Shown here piece by piece: positions 60,597 to 64,000 of a stretch of 64,000 nucleotides of DNA. The position numbers and the translations under genes are program-made. The notes under the pieces are model-generated. The model saw only the letters and a list, made by a program, of their open reading frames with translations, did not search any database and had not been told where the DNA came from. Each line of letters opens with the position of its first letter. The stretch's first letter is position 1. Source of the stretch: Streptosporangium sp040640155. Its GTDB lineage: Bacteria > Actinomycetota > Actinomycetes > Streptosporangiales > Streptosporangiaceae. The DNA lies in NCBI RefSeq assembly GCF_040640155.1, contig NZ_JBFABE010000010.1:1-64000 (forward strand), in the 5' to 3' direction.

Positions 60597-61610
60597 TTAG
60601 GATGCAGCCAGGATCTGGCTGACGTAGCGTGCCACCGCGCGCACCGCGCCCATCGTGACCGGGTAGTCCATACGCGTCGGGCCCAGCACACCGAGCCGGG
60701 CCAGTTGCTTGTCCCCAGAACCGTATCCGGCGGCGACGATGGACGTGCCCTGGAGTCCGGTATAGGGGTTCTCCGAGCCGATCCGCACGGTCAGCGCCGA
60801 CAGGTCGGAGGTCTCGCCGAGCAGCCGCATGAGCACGACCTGCTCCTCCAGGGCCTCCAGCACGTCGCGGAGGCCGACGGTGAAGTCGGCTCCCGCCAGG
60901 TTGGCGGCCCCGGCAAAAACGATCTTCTCGTCGTGCCTCTCCACCAGGGACTCCAGCAGCACCGACAGGATCGTGGCCGCGAGCGGCCGGTCCTCGGGCG
61001 ACAGCCGCTCGGGCAGATCGGCGACCCTGTCGGGGACGCCGCTGAGCCCGCACCCGTCGAGCGAGGTGTTGAGCACCGCCCGCAGGTGGGCCACCCGCTG
61101 CTCGTCGGCGACCTCGGGCAGCTCGACCACCCGCTGCTCGACCCGGCCGGTGTTGGTGATCAGCACGAACATCAGCCGGCGCTCGCTCAGCGGCACCAGC
61201 TCGACGTGGCGGACCGCCGAGTTGGTCAGCGTCGGGTACTGCACCACGGCGACCTGCCGGGTGAGCTGGGCCAGCAGCCGCACCGTCCGCATGACGACGT
61301 CGTCGATGTCCACGGCCCCGGCGAGGAAGCTCTCGATGGCCCTGCGCTCCGCGCTGGAGAGGGGCTTGACCTGGGAGAGCCGGTCGACGAAGAGCCGGTA
61401 GCCCTTGTCGGTGGGGACCCGGCCGGCGCTGGTGTGGGGCTGGGCGATGTATCCCTGCTCCTCCAGCACGGCCATGTCGTTGCGGATCGTCGCCGGCGAG
61501 ACCCCCAGGTTGTGCCGGTCCGCCAGCGCCTTGGAACCCACCGGCTCGTTGGTGGACACGTAGTCCTCGACGATGGCGCGTAGCACGGCGAGCTTCCGGT
61601 CGTCGACCAA
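60597..61610 (-). CDS. hrcA: Heat-inducible transcription repressor HrcA
   Basis: HrcA represses heat-shock genes by binding CIRCE. The 337-residue product has an N-terminal winged helix (VDDRKLAVLRAIVEDYV, then NLGVSPATIRNDMAVLEEQG and QPHTSAGRVPTDKGYRLFVD) and the C-terminal GAF-like domain ending VLGPTRMDYPVTMGAVRAVA. I chose TTG 61610 because the ribosome site GGGAGG lies 8 nt before it; GTG 61619 overlaps that site. It leads hrcA-dnaJ. Confidence 0.93.
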   Translation of the reverse strand: MVDDRKLAVLRAIVEDYVSTNEPVGSKALADRHNLGVSPATIRNDMAVLEEQGYIAQPHTSAGRVPTDKGYRLFVDRLSQVKPLSSAERRAIESFLAGAVDIDDVVMRTVRLLAQLTRQVAVVQYPTLTNSAVRHVELVPLSERRLMFVLITNTGRVEQRVVELPEVADEQRVAHLRAVLNTSLDGCGLSGVPDRVADLPERLSPEDRPLAATILSVLLESLVERHDEKIVFAGAANLAGADFTVGLRDVLEALEEQVVLMRLLGETSDLSALTVRIGSENPYTGLQGTSIVAAGYGSGDKQLARLGVLGPTRMDYPVTMGAVRAVARYVSQILAAS

Positions 61611-61652
61611 CGTGGTCACCTCCCTGCCTGCGTCCTCTGGGAGACACGAGGC

Positions 61653-61684
61653 CTGGCACTCTGTGTTCCCGAGTGCCAAGTGTA
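61653..61684 (-). promoter_or_regulatory. CIRCE element in the hrcA promoter
   Basis: TGGCACTC (61654-61661), a 9-nt spacer and GAGTGCCAA (61671-61679) match the CIRCE consensus TTAGCACTC-N9-GAGTGCTAA with G/C swaps usual in high-GC organisms. A TACACT -10-like element (61679-61684) abuts it, so bound HrcA would block its own operon. Confidence 0.85.
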
Positions 61685-61791
61685 CGGCCCCCGCGCGAAA
61701 GGTGCGATAAGCAAGACCTGTGGACGGTCCCGCCCGTCGTCGTCGGGTCAACGGCTATCGCGACCCAAGCCGCAACCATCACAATCCGTAT

Positions 61792-62811
61792 ATGTCCAAA
61801 GATTTTGGTTCTTTCCCGGAGGGCGCCGGCGGTGACCCCGGTCACGGCGCGTCCCCGCAGTACGGTCAGCCCGACCGGCAGACATATGGCCAGCCCGGCC
61901 CGCAGCAGTACGGCCAGCCAGGCCAGTACGGCCAGCCCGGACACCCCGGATATCCCGGTCAGCCCGGTCAGCCCGGTCCTCAGCAGTACGGCCAGCCAGG
62001 CGGGCAGCCGTACGGCCAGCCCGGTCAGCCCGGTCAGCCCGGTCAGCCCGGTCAGCCCGGTCAGCCCGGTCAGCCCGGACACCCCGGTCAGCAGCCCTAC
62101 TACCAGGGCGGGCAGGGCCACTCGCCGTACCAGGGCGGCCCGCAGCCCTACCAGGGTGCCCCTCCCCCCGGCTACGGGCCCCCCGGGTACGGCCTCCCGC
62201 CGGGAGCGCCGTCCGCGGGGAAGATCAAGCCCGGTGTCGGGTGGATCGTGGGGGCCTGGCTGATCGCCCTGGCCTGTGTCGTCGTCGGGATCGCCGGGCT
62301 CGTCTCCGGTCTCTCCGGCGCGGTCGACGCCGCCCCCAAGACGTCGTTCCTTCCCGGGCAGGTGACGACGGTCAGGCTCGACCCGGCCGAGAGCCCGGCC
62401 ATCTACGTCTTCACGGCCGGTCCCAGGCGCTTCACGTGCGGGATCACGGGCGGCGCCGGTCCCGCCCGCCTGCAGGAGCCGGCCGGGCGGACGCTCATCA
62501 CGGGGACCAACGGGGTGCGCTGGGAGCTCGGCCTGCGGGTGGGCGTGGACAGGGCGGGCGACTACCAGGTCACCTGCAACGCCGACAGGGCCGCAGGCGT
62601 CAGGTTCGGTGTGGGCCGGGAGGTCGCCGCCGGAGCGGTGGTGGGCGGGGTGGTCACCCTGATCGGGGTTCCCGCCCTCGGCATCCTGCTGGCCGTCGTC
62701 GTGACGATCGTCGTGCTGGGCAAGCGCAAGGGCGCCCGCAGGCGCCGGCAGGCCGAGGCGAGCCAGGCCGCGGCGGCGGGACAGTGGGCGCCGGGACCGT
62801 ACGGCGGGTGA
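61792..62811 (+). CDS. Gln/Gly/Pro-rich membrane protein
   Basis: This 339-residue protein has a long low-complexity N-terminal region (about 1-145) of GQPGQPG and QYGQPG repeats. A transmembrane helix follows (about 150-172), then an extracytoplasmic beta-rich domain of about 95 residues (QVTTVRLDPAESPAIYVFTA and later FTCGITG). A second transmembrane helix (about 285-312) and a short basic tail end it. The ATG at 61792 lacks a clear ribosome site and may be leaderless. Function unknown; it is divergent from hrcA. Confidence 0.75.
   Translation: MSKDFGSFPEGAGGDPGHGASPQYGQPDRQTYGQPGPQQYGQPGQYGQPGHPGYPGQPGQPGPQQYGQPGGQPYGQPGQPGQPGQPGQPGQPGQPGHPGQQPYYQGGQGHSPYQGGPQPYQGAPPPGYGPPGYGLPPGAPSAGKIKPGVGWIVGAWLIALACVVVGIAGLVSGLSGAVDAAPKTSFLPGQVTTVRLDPAESPAIYVFTAGPRRFTCGITGGAGPARLQEPAGRTLITGTNGVRWELGLRVGVDRAGDYQVTCNADRAAGVRFGVGREVAAGAVVGGVVTLIGVPALGILLAVVVTIVVLGKRKGARRRRQAEASQAAAAGQWAPGPYGG
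62017..62079 (+). repeat. Seven-copy 9-nt tandem repeat within the coding sequence
   Basis: CAGCCCGGT repeats six times without error, followed by a seventh copy ending GGA. It encodes QPG units. Copy number can be expected to vary among strains. Confidence 0.9.
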
Positions 62812-62869
62812 CGGCGGTGTTTGCTAGCGTCCCACGTGATCTGTGGCGAGAGAGGGTGGGCGGTCGCTG

Positions 62870-63709
62870 ATGTACGAGCGTGACGTTCTGGCGGAAGACT
62901 GGCGGCGCCCCCGCCGGGGGACGATCCCCCAGGTCCCCGCCGACCTCGACCTGGTCGTCGAGGACGCCGACGGCGGCTTCTGCGGCGCGGTGGTGGCCTG
63001 CGACAAGGAGGCCGTCACCCTGGAGGACCGGTTCGGGCGCCGGCGGGTGTTCCCGCTGGAGCCGGCCGCGTTCCTGCTGGAGGGCAAGGTGGTGACCCTG
63101 GTGCGACCGGCCGCCGCGCCGCGCGGCCCGAGGCGGAGCGCCTCGGGGTCCATCGCGGTGGAGGGGCTGCGGGCCCAGGTCGCCAGGGAGAGCCGGATCT
63201 ACGTCGAGGGCGTGCACGACGCCGCCCTCGTGGAGAAGGTCTGGGGTCACGACCTGCGGGTCGAGGGCGTGGTCGTGGAGTACCTGGAGGGGGTCGACCA
63301 CCTGCCCTCCATCGTCGAGGAGTTCGCTCCCGGCCCCGGCCGTCGGCTGGGGGTGCTGGTCGACCACCTGGTCCCCGGCTCCAAGGAGAGCCGGATCGCC
63401 GCCCGGATCGCCTCGCCGCACGTGCTGGTCGTCGGGCACCCCTTCGTGGACGTCTGGCAGGCGGTCAGGCCGCAGGTGCTCAGGATCCCCTCCTGGCCCT
63501 CGGTGCCGCGCGGGACGCCCTGGAAGGAGGGCGTCGTCGCCGCGCTGGGCTGGAACGTGGAGACCGGCGAGGCGTGGCGCCGCATCCTCGGGTCGGTCAC
63601 GACCTACGCCGATCTGGAGCCCGCGCTGCTGGGACCGGTCGAGGAGCTGATCGACTTCGTGACGGACCCAGGCGAGGGCGAGCGGGCCGGAGCACCCGGG
63701 CGGGCGTGA
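62870..63709 (+). CDS. DUF3097 family protein
   Basis: This 279-residue cytoplasmic protein matches the actinobacterial DUF3097 pattern: FCGAVVACDKEAVTLEDRFG, VFPLEPAAFLLEGKVVTLVRP, SRIYVEGVHDAALVEKVWG, VEYLEGVDHLPSIV, LGVLVDHLVPGSKESRIA and the terminal LEPALLGPVEELIDFVTDPG. The middle (about 105-245) looks like a Toprim-type fold (YVEGVHD...LVDHLVPGSK), a prediction from motif order only. Function unknown. It is convergent with hemW; ATG 62870. Confidence 0.9.
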   Translation: MYERDVLAEDWRRPRRGTIPQVPADLDLVVEDADGGFCGAVVACDKEAVTLEDRFGRRRVFPLEPAAFLLEGKVVTLVRPAAAPRGPRRSASGSIAVEGLRAQVARESRIYVEGVHDAALVEKVWGHDLRVEGVVVEYLEGVDHLPSIVEEFAPGPGRRLGVLVDHLVPGSKESRIAARIASPHVLVVGHPFVDVWQAVRPQVLRIPSWPSVPRGTPWKEGVVAALGWNVETGEAWRRILGSVTTYADLEPALLGPVEELIDFVTDPGEGERAGAPGRA

Positions 63710-63711
63710 AG

Positions 63712-63736
63712 GGCCCCGGCCGCTCACCGCGGGGCC
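63712..63736 (+). terminator. Hairpin after DUF3097 gene
   Basis: GGCCCCG (63712-63718) and CGGGGCC (63730-63736) form a 7-bp stem 3 nt after the stop. Confidence 0.45.
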
Positions 63737-63865
63737 GGCCGGCAAGACCCGGGCGCCCCGGGTGCCCTGGGTGCCACGGACCGCCCGCCCGGAGGTGACA
63801 CGGCGCCCCGGGGGGCGTGAGCGCCCGCCCGAGGGGCGGCCGTCGCGCCGGGGCCGGGTCGGACC

Positions 63866-63906
63866 TCAGGTCAGATCAGGTCAGATCAGGTCAGGTCAGG
63901 TCAGGT
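63866..63906. repeat. TCAGG/TCAGATCAGG tandem repeat at the end of hemW
   Basis: Short TCAGG and TCAGATCAGG units repeat across the final codons and stop of the minus-strand gene. Confidence 0.7.
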
Positions 63907-64000
63907 CGCGGACGAGCGCGTCGGCCAGCAGGCGGCCGCGCAGGGTGAGCACCGCCCTCCCCGCCTTGAACGGTTCCACCTCCAGCAGGCCGTCGCCGAG
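63896..64000 (-). CDS. hemW: Heme chaperone HemW (C-terminal fragment; runs off the window)
   Basis: Only the last 34 codons are in the window. They read LGDGLLEVEPFKAGRAVLTL followed by RGRLLADALVRDLT and a TGA, which matches the C-terminal HemN_C domain of the radical SAM coproporphyrinogen oxidase-like protein HemW. hemW is usual upstream of hrcA in actinobacteria. The stop codon lies inside a tandem repeat. Confidence 0.75.
   Translation of the reverse strand, partial: LGDGLLEVEPFKAGRAVLTLRGRLLADALVRDLT

Overview
This is a high-GC window from an actinomycete chromosome. The gene order and protein types point to Streptosporangiales (Streptosporangium/Nonomuraea-like) or a close relative. 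This is inferred from hrcA-dnaJ-rsmE-phoH-ybeY-corC-era, recO-uppS, and znuACB-zur next to glyS, together with GTG/TTG starts, 4-nt start/stop overlaps, DUF397, DUF2630, DUF3097, DUF5941, SSI and CBM13 proteins. I see no tRNA, rRNA, CRISPR array, insertion sequence or replication origin.

Layout. 0-8.2 kb is housekeeping and zinc: glyS, a small monooxygenase-fold protein, a DUF6703-like membrane protein, the znuACB-zur zinc uptake operon behind a Zur-box promoter, a CGNR zinc-finger regulator, and recO-uppS. 8.4-13.6 kb holds a CDP-alcohol phosphatidyltransferase with a DUF5941 partner, then an AsnC/Lrp regulator followed by an arginine dihydrolase/DDAH-type enzyme and ornithine aminotransferase, a likely arginine-catabolic unit. 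13.7-20.6 kb has a PhoD-like phosphatase, a PRC-barrel/DUF2382 stress protein, a PfkB sugar kinase, an oxidoreductase, and an epimerase divergent from a TetR regulator with clustered operators.

20.7-30.4 kb is more accessory. It carries an imine-reductase-like gene divergent from HxlR, a solitary DUF262-DUF1524-RAMA protein (GmrSD-type putative restriction enzyme), a truncated DUF397 remnant, a broken acyltransferase, an alditol oxidase, a DksA/TraR zinc finger protein, an APH-fold kinase, and a secreted proline-rich protein ending in a subtilisin-inhibitor (SSI) domain. 30.7-32.6 kb is leuA with a 14-codon leader peptide and attenuator hairpin. 32.7-40.8 kb has DUF2630, two secreted polysaccharide/peptidoglycan-directed proteins (M23 and CBM13-GH16), a membrane-anchored XRE protein, a PLP decarboxylase, and a translationally coupled solute-binding/membrane protein pair with no ATPase.

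40.9-51.0 kb is a complete urea locus: the urtABCDE transporter is divergent from ureABCFGD, and a GlnR-like site lies upstream of ureA. 51.0-64.0 kb returns to conserved housekeeping genes on the minus strand: era, a zinc-less cytidine deaminase relative, corC, ybeY, phoH, HIT, rsmE, dnaJ, hrcA (with CIRCE) and the end of hemW. A sigma factor with a membrane partner, a Gln/Pro-rich membrane protein and DUF3097 are interspersed on the plus strand.

The minus-strand housekeeping chain looks like one ancestral block into which two variable stretches (about 8-30 kb and 33-51 kb) have been placed. The most interesting items are the SSI-domain fusion with glutamine at P1, the solute-binding/membrane pair that resembles a sensor more than a transporter, the arginine dihydrolase-rocD unit, the solitary DUF262-RAMA gene and the leuA leader.
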